Positions 28,857 through 36,779 of a stretch of DNA of 64,000 bases are shown here, one piece after another. Made by a program: the position numbers and the translations under genes. Source of the stretch: Caulobacter sp. (GTDB lineage: Bacteria > Pseudomonadota > Alphaproteobacteria > Caulobacterales > Caulobacteraceae); NCBI GenBank assembly GCA_030683005.1, contig JAUXMY010000017.1, forward strand, positions 98,719 through 162,718. Reading direction: 5' to 3'. Position 1 is the stretch's first letter. Every line of letters starts with the position of its first letter. Under the pieces are notes generated by a model, which saw only the letters and a list, made by a program, of their open reading frames with translations, made no database searches and had not been told where the DNA came from.

Positions 28857-29555
28857 GTGAGCGAGCCCCCGACCCCAGAAGAACCGGTCTCCGAAAGGAT
28901 CCGCGTCCGGCTGAAAGCCTCCAGAAAGCGCTTTCACGCCAACGACAACATCTCCGCCTTCCTTGAACCCGGAGATCTGGAAGCGCTGCTGACCGAAGTC
29001 GAGGGCAAGTTCAAGGGCGTGCTCGAGAGTCTCGTGATCGACACCGAAAGCGATCACAACACCCAGGAGACCGCGCGCAGGGTGGCCAAGATGTACCTCA
29101 CCGAGGTGTTTCGAGGCCGCTACGCCAGCCCTCCCCCGGTCACCGAGTTTCCCAATGCCGAGGCATTGAACGAGCTCATGATCGTCGGGCCGATCACGAT
29201 CCGAAGCGCCTGCAGCCACCACTTCTGTCCGATCATGGGCAAGCTGTGGGTGGGCTTGATGCCGAACGAGCACTCCAACCTGATCGGCCTCTCGAAATAC
29301 TCCCGTCTGGCTGAATGGGTGATGTCCCGGCCGCAGATCCAGGAGGAGGCCATTACGCAGATGGCCGACCTTCTGATGGAGAAGGTTCGGCCCGATGGCC
29401 TGGCCGTGGTCATGGAGGCCGACCACTTCTGCATGCATTGGCGCGGGGTGAAGGATAACGAGACGATGATGATCAACAGTGTCATGCGCGGCTCGTTCCT
29501 CAAGGACCACCACCTGCGCAGCGAGTTCCTCTCGCTGCTGAAGCACCGGAGTTGA
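28857..29555 (+). CDS. folE: GTP cyclohydrolase I, divergent variant
   Basis: The 232-residue protein starts at GTG 28857 with GGAGA upstream. Family marks: QETARRVAKMYLTEVFRGRY, zinc-binding SACSHHFCPIMGK, NLIGLSKYSRLAEWVMSRPQIQEE, and zinc Cys in ADHFCMHWRGV. The usual CEHH reads CSHH and QERLT reads QEEAI, so this is a divergent branch rather than the standard housekeeping enzyme. FolE opens GTP to dihydroneopterin triphosphate, the first step to folates and related pterins. The stop codon overlaps the BLUF start by one base (TGATG), so the two are translationally coupled. The ~190-bp leader shows no motif I can name. Confidence 0.88.
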   Translation: MSEPPTPEEPVSERIRVRLKASRKRFHANDNISAFLEPGDLEALLTEVEGKFKGVLESLVIDTESDHNTQETARRVAKMYLTEVFRGRYASPPPVTEFPNAEALNELMIVGPITIRSACSHHFCPIMGKLWVGLMPNEHSNLIGLSKYSRLAEWVMSRPQIQEEAITQMADLLMEKVRPDGLAVVMEADHFCMHWRGVKDNETMMINSVMRGSFLKDHHLRSEFLSLLKHRS

Positions 29556-29986
29556 TGATGCTGGTTCGCTGCCTCTACGCCAGCCGCCCCGCCGCCGCCC
29601 TGCAGGGGGCCGGCCTGGATCTGATCCTGGAACAGTCGCGCAAGAACAACCCCGCCCTGGGCATCACAGGCCTGCTGTGCATCTCAGAAAACCTGTTCAT
29701 CCAGGTCATCGAGGGGGGCCGGGACGAGGTCTGCGACCTGTTCAACGCCATTGTACGCGACGATCGCCACCAACAGGTCCGCCTGCTGGCCTACGAGGAG
29801 ATATCCGAGCGGCGCTTCGGCAACTGGACCATGGGGCATGTGAGCATCAGCAAGCTCAATCCCGGCCTGCTGCTGAAGTACTTCAAGCGCGTTGAACTGG
29901 ACCCGTTCGACTGTTCCGGCGCCGCGACCATGTCGCTGTTGGGAGAACTGGTGGCGACCGCCTCGATCCTCAACCGCCCGGAGTAG
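29555..29986 (+). CDS. Stand-alone BLUF blue-light photoreceptor
   Basis: The 143-residue protein is almost entirely a BLUF domain. Counting from ATG 29555, the FAD-site residues fall at Tyr8 (RCLYAS), Asn32 (KNNPALGITG), Gln50 (LFIQVIEGG), Trp91 and Met93 (GNWTMGH). These have the same spacing as AppA Tyr21/Asn45/Gln63/Trp104/Met106. A ~45-residue C-terminal helical cap follows (LGELVATASIL), with no attached output domain, so signalling should run through a protein partner. Coupling to folE by stop/start overlap is its most informative context. A tRNA-Arg gene lies downstream on the other strand. Confidence 0.93.
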   Translation: MMLVRCLYASRPAAALQGAGLDLILEQSRKNNPALGITGLLCISENLFIQVIEGGRDEVCDLFNAIVRDDRHQQVRLLAYEEISERRFGNWTMGHVSISKLNPGLLLKYFKRVELDPFDCSGAATMSLLGELVATASILNRPE

Positions 29987-30102
29987 ACCGCTGAAACGCC
30001 GGGCCTGCCATGGCCAGCCTCGGCCGGGCCTTCCGGCGGCGTCCTCGGCGGGCGCCGGTCCACCGCGACGGCAGCCGCAGGACCCGCCTTTTCGACCGCG
30101 AT

Positions 30103-30179
30103 GGCGCACCCGACACGATTCGAACGTGTGACCTTTGCCTTCGGAGGGCAACGCTCTATCCAGCTGAGCTACGGGTGCG
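30103..30179 (-). tRNA. tRNA-Arg (CCG)
   Basis: The minus strand folds as a complete cloverleaf: acceptor GCACCCG/CGGGTGC, D-arm GCTC-AGCTGGATA-GAGC, anticodon arm TTGCC-CTCCGAA-GGCAA with anticodon CCG, T-arm ACACG-TTCGAAT-CGTGT, discriminator G and an encoded CCA. It decodes CGG. No duplicated 3' end was noticed nearby. Confidence 0.97.
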
Positions 30180-30349
30180 GATCGCTGGCGGAGGCGGGTG
30201 TTTAGCCGAAGTCCGCGCCGCGCGCTACCCCGCTGCCGGCTGGAGCGGACGGATCACCGGCGGGACGGCCAGGGCCCGGCCCGATCGGGCGCCATTCGTG
30301 ACACGAACCGGTCGCGCGGATAGAACAGCGGCCTGCCCGGAGACCCGCC

Positions 30350-31348
30350 TTGAAGCTTCCCGCACCGTTCATCCAGCTGCCGCTCGCCTTTGACGCCGAC
30401 GCGCTGGCCGCCGAGATCGCCGCCCTTGGCGAGAAGACCTGGTTCCCGCATCCGGCCGGCTATCCCGGCAATGACTACCTGCCGCTCGTCTCCGCCGGCG
30501 GCGCTGTGGCCGGAGAGTCGCCGACCGGACCGATGGCGCCGACCGAGTTTCTGTTGCGCAGCCCGTACCTGATGCAGGTGTTGGAGAGCTTCGGCGCAGT
30601 CTGGGGCCGGTCGCGTCTGATGCGCCTGGCAGGTAACGCCGAGGTCACGCCGCACGCGGACCTTGGCTACTACTGGCGCGACCGGCTGCGTGTGCATGTG
30701 CCGATCGTCACCTTCCCGCAGGTGCGGTTCCGCTGCGGGCCGGCGGAGATCAACATGGCGGCCGGCGAGGCCTGGGTGTTCGACACCTGGCTGCCGCATC
30801 TGGTCAGCAATCCGACGGGCCAGTCACGTATCCACCTGGTGGCGGACACCGTCGGCGGGGCCCGCTTCTGGGATCTGTTCCAGGGCGGCAAGCCGCACGG
30901 CATGGCCCTGCCGGACTGGGCGCCCCTGTCGGTCGCGCGCCGGCCAGGGCAGGCAGAGCTCGAGTATGAGCAACTCAACGCGCCGGTGGTCATGTCGCCC
31001 TGGGAAGTGCGCGACCACATCCAGTTCCTCATGCGCGAGGCCCAGCCCGGGCCGGCCGTGCAACAGGTCGGCGCGGTGCTGACGCCTTTCCATCGCGTCT
31101 GGCGCTCGCTCTGGGCCCTGTACGGCGAGTCGCCGGCGGGCGAGGACCGCTACCGTCAGGCCCTCGATGTCGTGACGGGCGAACTGCGCAACGCCGGCGC
31201 AGAGCAGCTTCGCCTGATCAACGGCGCCAGCTTCATGACCGCCTTCGCCAGCCTTGTGATCAATCCCGCGCTGGCCGCGCTCGCGCCCGAGATCCTCGCC
31301 GAGGACCGGGGAGGCGGCGCGACCGCGGCGCCGGGACGCCTGAACTAG
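30350..31348 (+). CDS. Aspartyl/asparaginyl beta-hydroxylase-domain protein
   Basis: The 332-residue frame starts at TTG 30350 with CGGAGA upstream. The N-terminal ~190 residues match the Asp/Asn hydroxylase fold of 2-oxoglutarate/Fe(II) oxygenases: LMRLAGNAEVTPHADLGYYWRDRLRVHVPIVT (first iron His in the PHAD segment), then AWVFDTWLPHLVSNPTGQSRIHLVAD, giving the second iron His and the oxoglutarate-binding Arg. The C-terminal ~130 residues are helical with no recognised domain. Substrate may be a protein side chain or a small peptide; unknown. It is tail-to-tail with the P450 gene, only two bases between the stops. Confidence 0.85.
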   Translation: MKLPAPFIQLPLAFDADALAAEIAALGEKTWFPHPAGYPGNDYLPLVSAGGAVAGESPTGPMAPTEFLLRSPYLMQVLESFGAVWGRSRLMRLAGNAEVTPHADLGYYWRDRLRVHVPIVTFPQVRFRCGPAEINMAAGEAWVFDTWLPHLVSNPTGQSRIHLVADTVGGARFWDLFQGGKPHGMALPDWAPLSVARRPGQAELEYEQLNAPVVMSPWEVRDHIQFLMREAQPGPAVQQVGAVLTPFHRVWRSLWALYGESPAGEDRYRQALDVVTGELRNAGAEQLRLINGASFMTAFASLVINPALAALAPEILAEDRGGGATAAPGRLN

Positions 31349-31350
31349 GT

Positions 31351-32619
31351 TCAGGTCATCCTGAACCGGAGCGGCACCGACTTGGGCCCGCAGACGAAAC
31401 TGGCCTCCATCCGGCGCGGCGCGCCGTCCAGCTCGATGCTCTCGAGGCGCGGCAGCAGTTCCTCCCACAGCACCCGCATCTCCATCCGCGCCAGATGCTG
31501 GCCCAGGCAGACGTGGGCGCCGTAGCCGAAGGCGACGTGCTTGTTGGGCGTGCGCTCGATGTCGAAGCGGTAGGGGTCGGTGAACACGCTTTCGTCGCGG
31601 TTGCCGGACGGATAGCTGAGCAGCAGCCAGTCGCCCTTGGCGATCTTGCGGCCGGCCAGCTCGGCGTCGGCCGTCGCGGTGCGCATGAAGTGCTTCACCG
31701 GCGTCTCCCAGCGGATCGACTCCTCGACCAGGCCCGGGATCAGGCCGGGGTTGTCCTTCAGCTTGCGGAACTGGTCGGGGTTCTCGGCCAGGGCCCACAT
31801 GGCGCCGGCGGTGGTGCTGGAGGTGGTGTCGTGTCCGGCGGTGGCGGCGATGATGTAGTAGCTCATCGCCTCCAGGTGGCCGAGCGGCTTGCCGTCGATC
31901 TGGCCGTTGGCGATGACGCTGGCGAGGTCCTGGCGCGGGTTGGCCCGGCGGTCCTCGGTCATGGCGTTGAAGTAGGTCATGAAGTCCATGACCGTGGCCT
32001 GCAGGTTGGCCAGGCCCGTATCGACGTCGGTCACCGCGCCGCCGCGGTTCAGCTCGGCGTCGGCGCTGCCGAACAGCTCCTGGGTCAGCTTCAGCATCCG
32101 GGGCTCGTCGATCTCCGGAACGCCGAGCACCTCCATGATCACGTGCAGCGGGTAGAGGAAGGCGACGTCCTTGGCGAAGTCGCAGCGGTCGCCCTTGGCC
32201 GCCATGCGGTCGACGAAGCCCCTGGCGATCTCGCGGATGCGCGCTTCGAGCCCGCGGATGTTCTGCGGCAGGAACCAGGCCTGGGTCAGGCGGCGGTAGG
32301 CGAAGTGGTCGGGGTTGTCCATCTGGACCAGCGAGCGGACCAGGTGGGGCGAGCCGCCGGTCATCTCGCGCACGCGCTTGTCGACCTCGATCGGGGTGAC
32401 CACGGTGGCGCGGTCGCCGTTGTGGAACAGCTCGTTCTGCTTCTCGACTTCCTGGATGTCGGCGAAGCGCGTGACCACCCAGAAGGGGTCGAAGCCGTCA
32501 GGCTGGGCCTGTTCCAGCGGCGCGTTGGCCCGCAGCCAGCGGAAGGCGTCGTCGACCCGGTTCCAATCGGCGTAGGCCTTGGGATCGATGATGGTGTTGG
32601 CGACGTCCTGCGGGATCAT
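31351..32619 (-). CDS. Cytochrome P450
   Basis: This 422-residue soluble class-I P450 shows an I-helix AATAGHDTTSSTTAGA (oxygen-activation acid/alcohol pair), the ExxR pair in VEESIRWETP, and the heme-thiolate loop FGYGAHVCLGQHLAR with the cysteine near residue 371. No membrane anchor is present. Such bacterial P450s hydroxylate terpenes, steroids or alkyl compounds using ferredoxin-type donors. The diverging TetR gene is followed by a rubredoxin, which might supply electrons; no ferredoxin or reductase gene is adjacent. Substrate unknown. Confidence 0.94.
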   Translation of the reverse strand: MIPQDVANTIIDPKAYADWNRVDDAFRWLRANAPLEQAQPDGFDPFWVVTRFADIQEVEKQNELFHNGDRATVVTPIEVDKRVREMTGGSPHLVRSLVQMDNPDHFAYRRLTQAWFLPQNIRGLEARIREIARGFVDRMAAKGDRCDFAKDVAFLYPLHVIMEVLGVPEIDEPRMLKLTQELFGSADAELNRGGAVTDVDTGLANLQATVMDFMTYFNAMTEDRRANPRQDLASVIANGQIDGKPLGHLEAMSYYIIAATAGHDTTSSTTAGAMWALAENPDQFRKLKDNPGLIPGLVEESIRWETPVKHFMRTATADAELAGRKIAKGDWLLLSYPSGNRDESVFTDPYRFDIERTPNKHVAFGYGAHVCLGQHLARMEMRVLWEELLPRLESIELDGAPRRMEASFVCGPKSVPLRFRMT

Positions 32620-32687
32620 GCTGAGGGTCCTTGCGTCTTTCCCTGGCGGCTCTCTAACAGGCCGGCCTCGATGCCCCGTAGCATTCA

Positions 32688-32704
32688 GTTGCTATACAGC
32701 CAAC
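32688..32704. promoter_or_regulatory. Possible TetR operator between P450 and TetR genes
   Basis: GTTGCTATACAGCCAAC is a short interrupted palindrome (GTTG...CCAAC around an AT-rich core) in the 105-bp divergent gap, 20 bp upstream of the TetR ATG. Location suits autoregulation plus P450 control. The palindrome is weak and binding is inference. Confidence 0.3.
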
Positions 32705-32724
32705 AAATAAGTTAGGGATTCGCC

Positions 32725-33375
32725 ATGCCCGACCGCGACCAGATCGTCACGACCCGGCGATCGCAGGCCCAGCGCCGCGACGAGTCCGAACGACGGCTGC
32801 TGCGCGCGGCGACCGAGGTGATCGTCGAACAGGGCGTCCGGGCCGCGACCTTCGAGGCGATCGGCGCGCGGGCCGGCTACAGCCGGGGTCTGGCGACCCA
32901 GAAGTTCGGCTCCAAACAGGGCATGACCGAGGCCCTGATCGCCCACCTGCACGAGCGCCAGGCCGAGGCGCTGGACGCGGCCGGCATCGACACCGCGCCG
33001 GGGCTCGAGGCGCTGCTGGGCTATGTCGACCACTACCTGCGCCGGCTGCGGCTGGAGGCCGAGGGCCGGGCCTACTTCATGCTGCTGGCCGACGCGGTGT
33101 CTGACCTGTCGACGCTGCGCACCGCCTTCGCCGCCTCGCACGAGACGGTCGAGCGTCTGCTGGAAGGGATCGTCATCCGCGGCCAGGACGAGGGCGCCAT
33201 CCGCGCCGACCTCGACCCCGACGCCGCCGCCCTGATGGTCGGCAGTCTGCTGCTGGGCCTGTCGGTGCAATGCCTGGTCGACCCGGACATGGATCTGGAT
33301 CCCATTCGCGAAACCAGCCTGGCGACGCTTCGTCTCAGTTTCGCCGCCCATCCTCAACCGGACAGACGCGCATGA
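32725..33375 (+). CDS. TetR family regulator divergent from the P450 gene
   Basis: The 216-residue protein has a typical N-terminal HTH (RRLLRAATEVIVEQGVRAATFEAIGARAGYSRGLATQKFGSKQGMTEALI, about residues 20-70) and a helical C-domain of the TetR_C type (LRRLRLEAEGRAYFMLLADAVSDLSTLR). It likely represses the divergent P450 promoter and its own operon. The last codons overlap the rubredoxin start (ATGA), so the two proteins are translationally coupled. Confidence 0.9.
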   Translation: MPDRDQIVTTRRSQAQRRDESERRLLRAATEVIVEQGVRAATFEAIGARAGYSRGLATQKFGSKQGMTEALIAHLHERQAEALDAAGIDTAPGLEALLGYVDHYLRRLRLEAEGRAYFMLLADAVSDLSTLRTAFAASHETVERLLEGIVIRGQDEGAIRADLDPDAAALMVGSLLLGLSVQCLVDPDMDLDPIRETSLATLRLSFAAHPQPDRRA

Positions 33376-33554
33376 CCACGGAAGACGCCTACAAGACCTG
33401 GCAATGCCGGACCTGCGGCTATCTCTATGACGAGGCCGAGGGCGATCCGGGCGAAGGCCTGGCGCCCGGAACGCGCTGGTCCGACATCCCGGCCGACTGG
33501 GTCTGTCCGCTGTGCGGCACGCCCAAGGCCGACTTCGACATGATCGAGCTGTAG
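33372..33554 (+). CDS. Rubredoxin
   Basis: A 60-residue protein starting at ATG 33372 inside the TetR stop (ATGA overlap); the longer ORF-track start is wrong. Two CxxC knuckles bind one iron: WQCRTCGYLYDEAEG and WVCPLCGTPKADF, with the usual aromatic core residues. Rubredoxins carry single electrons, often to alkane hydroxylases. Cotranscription with the TetR gene that diverges from a P450 suggests a part in that oxygenase pathway, though P450s normally use ferredoxins. No rubredoxin reductase is seen here. Confidence 0.93.
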   Translation: MTTEDAYKTWQCRTCGYLYDEAEGDPGEGLAPGTRWSDIPADWVCPLCGTPKADFDMIEL

Positions 33555-33573
33555 CCAGCCCGCTTCACAAGCC

Positions 33574-33684
33574 TTGCGTCCTTCGACACGCCGCTGCGCG
33601 GCTGCTCAGGATGACGTATCTGGAAAGCTACCCACCCACGTCATGCTGAGCAGCGCTCGAAGAGCGCGTGTCGAAGCACGCAAA
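33574..33684. repeat. Long intergenic inverted repeat (CTTCGACACGC type)
   Basis: TTGCGTCCTTCGACACGC and GCGTGTCGAAGCACGCAA face each other, and inside them CTGCTCAGGATGACGT faces ACGTCATGCTGAGCAG. The nested arms could fold a ~110-base hairpin between convergent rubredoxin and ABC-transporter genes. It looks like a dispersed intergenic repeat and may act as a terminator. Confidence 0.6.
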
Positions 33685-33695
33685 GCCTGGGCCCG

Positions 33696-34658
33696 TCAGT
33701 CCTTCGTCGGGCTGACGCCGCCGGGCGCCTCGTAGGTCAGGGCCAGGAAGACGTCCTCCAGGTCCGGGTCCTCGGTGGCGATGTCCTTGATGTGCAGGCC
33801 GCTGGCCTTCACCGCCGCCAGCACCTGCTCGACGCTCGATTCGCCGGTCCGGTAGGTGACGGCGAAGGAGCCGCCGCCGCGCAGCTTCGTCTCGAAGCCG
33901 GTCAGGTCCGGCGCCGTGGCCACCGGCTCTTCCGGCGTCACCACCACGTTGCGGGTGTCCAGCCGCTTGAGCAGGGTCTCGGTCGGCTCGCAGGCCGCGA
34001 CCTCGCCCCGGTTGATGATGGCGATCTGGTCGCAGAGCTCCTGCGCCTCTTCCAGGTAGTGGGTGGTCAGCACGATGGTTACGCCCATCTGGTTGAGGCC
34101 CACCACGTAGTTCCACAGCTGGCGGCGTAGCTCGACGTCGACGCCCGCCGTGGGCTCGTCGAGGATCAGCACCGGCGGTCGGTGAACCATGGCCTTGGCC
34201 ACCATCAGGCGGCGCTTCATGCCGCCCGACAGCATGCGGACATAGGCCCCGGCCTTGTCCGACAGGCCCAGCGCGGCGAGCAGTTCGTCGGTGTGGCGCT
34301 CGGCCTTGGGGACGCCGTACATGCCGGCCTGGACTTCCAGGGATTCGCGCGGCGTGAAGAAGACGTCGGCCGCCAGCTCCTGCGGCACCACCCCGATCGC
34401 TGCGCGGGCGTCGCGGGAGCGCTCGTCGATGTCGCGCCCCCAGATCCGCACCGTGCCGGAGGTCTTCCGGGTCAACCCCGCGAGGATGTTGATGAAGGTC
34501 GACTTGCCGGCCCCGTTGGGGCCCAGCAGGCCGAAGATCGAACCGCGCGGGATCTTCAGGTCGATGCCGTTGAGCGCCTGCTTCGGCGGCGTGGTCTTGG
34601 TGCCGGCGTAGGTCTTGTAGAGGCCTTCGGCCTCGATCGCGTAGTCGGGGAGCTGCAT
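33696..34658 (-). CDS. ABC transporter ATP-binding protein
   Basis: The 320-residue ATPase has Walker A (GLLGPNGAGKSTFINIL), Q-loop (GVVPQEL), signature LSGGMKRRLMVAKAM, Walker B (PVLILDEPTAGVD), and the switch histidine (VLTTHYLEEAQ). The ~85-residue C-terminal extension is like that of DrrA/NodI-type exporters (ABC-2 family ATPases). No permease gene is adjacent on either side, so its membrane partner is elsewhere or lost. Exported substrate unknown. Divergent from the zinc-finger gene. Confidence 0.92.
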   Translation of the reverse strand: MQLPDYAIEAEGLYKTYAGTKTTPPKQALNGIDLKIPRGSIFGLLGPNGAGKSTFINILAGLTRKTSGTVRIWGRDIDERSRDARAAIGVVPQELAADVFFTPRESLEVQAGMYGVPKAERHTDELLAALGLSDKAGAYVRMLSGGMKRRLMVAKAMVHRPPVLILDEPTAGVDVELRRQLWNYVVGLNQMGVTIVLTTHYLEEAQELCDQIAIINRGEVAACEPTETLLKRLDTRNVVVTPEEPVATAPDLTGFETKLRGGGSFAVTYRTGESSVEQVLAAVKASGLHIKDIATEDPDLEDVFLALTYEAPGGVSPTKD

Positions 34659-34759
34659 GGGGACCCGGGGTCGTTGACGCCAAAGCGGCGCGTCGCATAG
34701 GTATGCCTCGCGCGCCGTCCAGCCAAGGGCGGCCTGACGCTTTGCACGGAAGACCCTCG

Positions 34760-35035
34760 ATGGCCCGCAAGCCCAAGGCGACGACGCCCACCGCCACCCC
34801 GCTGCCGCAGGCCGCGATGTTCCCCGCGCCGGAGACGGTGACGGTCCGCTCGCACCGCATCGCCTGCGAGGGCGTCGGCGGCGCGCTCGGCCACCCGCGT
34901 GTCTGGCTGGAGATGGGCGAGGCCGGCTGGGTCGACTGCCCCTACTGCGACCGCCGCTTCGTGGCCGCGACGGGTCCCGGGGACGAGGACGAGCGGCTCG
35001 CGCCGGGGGTCTACGAGGGCTCGGCCGGCCATTGA
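34760..35035 (+). CDS. Zinc-finger domain protein (zf-CHCC/NDUFS6-like)
   Basis: A 91-residue protein starting at MARKPKATT (34760). The C-terminal half matches the zf-CHCC fold: the segment RIACEGVGGALGHPRVWLEMGEAGWVDCPYCDRRFV supplies Cys, His and the CPYC pair that bind zinc. This is the fold of the mitochondrial complex I accessory subunit NDUFS6; bacterial stand-alone members often carry similar annotation without known function. A respiratory role is inference. The N-terminal ~30 residues are low-complexity. It is upstream of, but not overlapping, the ICL-family gene. Confidence 0.82.
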   Translation: MARKPKATTPTATPLPQAAMFPAPETVTVRSHRIACEGVGGALGHPRVWLEMGEAGWVDCPYCDRRFVAATGPGDEDERLAPGVYEGSAGH

Positions 35036-35095
35036 GGTCCGGAAACCGCCGGACGCAGGGCTGACCTCAACGATCGCCGCGCCTATCTTCGGCGC

Positions 35096-35890
35096 ATGAG
35101 CATCGCCGAAACCTTCCACAGCCTGCATGCCTCGGGCTTCCTCACCCTTCCCAACGCCTGGGACGCCGGCTCCGCGCGGGTCATCGAGACGCTCGGCGCG
35201 AAGGCCGTCGCCACCTCGAGCGCGGCGGTCTGCTGGGCGCACGGCTATGCCGATGGCCACCACCTGCCGGTCGATTTCCTGATCACCACGGTGCGCGAGA
35301 TCACCCGCGTCGTCTCGATCCCGGTGACCTGCGACTTCGAGGGCGGCTACGCCGACGATCCGGCGCAGGTGGCGGAGAACATCGCCCGGATCATCGACGC
35401 CGGCGCGGTGGGCATCAACATCGAGGATGGCCGCGCGCCGCCGGAGCTGCTGGCGCGCAAGATCACCGCGGTGCGCGAGGCGGCGGCGAAGGCCGGCGTG
35501 AACCTGTTCATCAATGCCCGCACCGATGTCTTCCTCAAGGGGCTGGCGGAGGGCGAGGCGGCGGTGACCGAGTCGCTGCGGCGCGGGTCGCTGTACCGCG
35601 AGGCGGGGGCGAACGGCCTGTTCGTTCCCTATGTCGTCGAGGCGGACCACATCACCGCCATCGCGGGCGACTGCGGCCTGCCGCTGAACGTCATGGCCCG
35701 GCCGGGCCTGCCGGCGGCCGCGACGCTGGAGGCGCTGGGCGCCCGGCGGCTGTCGTCGGCGACGGGCCTGGCCCGCGCGGCGCTGGCGGCGCTGAAGACG
35801 GCGACGACGGCGTTTCTGGAGACAGGGGATTCGGATGCGTTGAGCGCGGCCGGCGGGCCGCCGAGCGACTACAACAAGCTGTTCCTCTAG
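35096..35890 (+). CDS. Isocitrate lyase / PEP mutase family enzyme
   Basis: The 264-residue protein is a compact PEP mutase/ICL-superfamily barrel: FLTLPNAWDAGSARVIETLGAKAVATSSAA, IPVTCDFEGGYADDP (Mg2+-binding acids), GAVGINIEDG (acidic strand), and FINARTDVFL. The cysteine-containing KKCGH loop of true isocitrate lyase is absent, so it is more like carboxyphosphonoenolpyruvate mutase, methylisocitrate lyase or oxaloacetate hydrolase-type members. Exact reaction unknown. Its TAG stop shares bases with the converging LdcA stop in CTAG. Confidence 0.88.
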   Translation: MSIAETFHSLHASGFLTLPNAWDAGSARVIETLGAKAVATSSAAVCWAHGYADGHHLPVDFLITTVREITRVVSIPVTCDFEGGYADDPAQVAENIARIIDAGAVGINIEDGRAPPELLARKITAVREAAAKAGVNLFINARTDVFLKGLAEGEAAVTESLRRGSLYREAGANGLFVPYVVEADHITAIAGDCGLPLNVMARPGLPAAATLEALGARRLSSATGLARAALAALKTATTAFLETGDSDALSAAGGPPSDYNKLFL

Positions 35891-36720
35891 ATCCCCCCGA
35901 ACGGCACCACCCTGTTGCCGGCGTCGTGGCCGATATCGGCGCCGCCGAGGTAGGCGATCCCCGACCGCTCGCACCAGAAGCGGACGATCTCCTCGGCCGT
36001 CATGCCGAAGTCCGCGGTCGGGTTGTCGTCGACGTAGCAGCGGCCCAGCCGGATGCCCTTCACGCGGCGGATGGCCGGGTTGCTGGTCAGGTGGAACATC
36101 ATCCGGTCGATGCGGTAGGCGTACTCGCCGATCTCCTCGAGGATCAGCACATGGCCGGTCAGGTCCGGCTCGAGCGGCGTGCCGAGGATCTGGCAGAGTA
36201 TGGTCAGGTTGAAGGCCGCGACCTTCTCGCCAGGGACGAGGCCCGGCTCCAGGGCGGCGGGGTCGCGGTCGACCAGCCAGCTGAGCGCCCGGGCCACGGC
36301 GGCCTCGCCGCCCGCGCGGCGGATGTCGTGCGGCAGCGGCCCGTGGGCCAGGTGCGGGAAGCCGGCCCGGTACAGCCCCGCCAGCAGCGCGCCGCCGTCG
36401 CTGTAGCCCATCCAGGTCTTGCGCCGCGCCGCCTCGCCCAGCCCGGCGAGGATGGCCTCGGCCGGGCGACAGGACCCGTAGCCGCCGCGCGCGAACCAGA
36501 CGGCGTCGATCTCCGGATCATTGGCGATGCGCAGGACGCCTTCCGTCCGTTCGGCGTCGGTTCCGGCGAAGTGGGTGTGACGGGCGAAGCACTGCGGATC
36601 GAACACCAGCTCGACCCGATCGCCGTATCGCGCCCGGGCGAAGGCCGTCACTTCATCGGGCACGGCGGGGTCGATGAAGGACGAGGGCGCGACCACGCCG
36701 ATCCTGACCCGCTCGCCCAT
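35887..36720 (-). CDS. ldcA: LD-carboxypeptidase (peptidase S66)
   Basis: The 277-residue protein fits S66 LD-carboxypeptidases: [11 protein letters not shown] at the start, [21 protein letters not shown] around residue 70-90, [13 protein letters not shown] with the nucleophile Ser, and C-terminal Glu/His residues in [15 protein letters not shown] and GRCY regions. LdcA removes the terminal D-Ala from the tetrapeptide released in peptidoglycan turnover, giving the tripeptide substrate for Mpl. A Mur-ligase gene of that type begins 60 bp away in the opposite direction, so the pair makes a compact recycling locus. Confidence 0.88.
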   Translation of the reverse strand: MGERVRIGVVAPSSFIDPAVPDEVTAFARARYGDRVELVFDPQCFARHTHFAGTDAERTEGVLRIANDPEIDAVWFARGGYGSCRPAEAILAGLGEAARRKTWMGYSDGGALLAGLYRAGFPHLAHGPLPHDIRRAGGEAAVARALSWLVDRDPAALEPGLVPGEKVAAFNLTILCQILGTPLEPDLTGHVLILEEIGEYAYRIDRMMFHLTSNPAIRRVKGIRLGRCYVDDNPTADFGMTAEEIVRFWCERSGIAYLGGADIGHDAGNRVVPFGGI

Positions 36721-36779
36721 CCCCGTCCGCGTCCTTCCGGCCGTTTGCCGCCCTGCCCGCGACCGTATATTGGCCGGAC

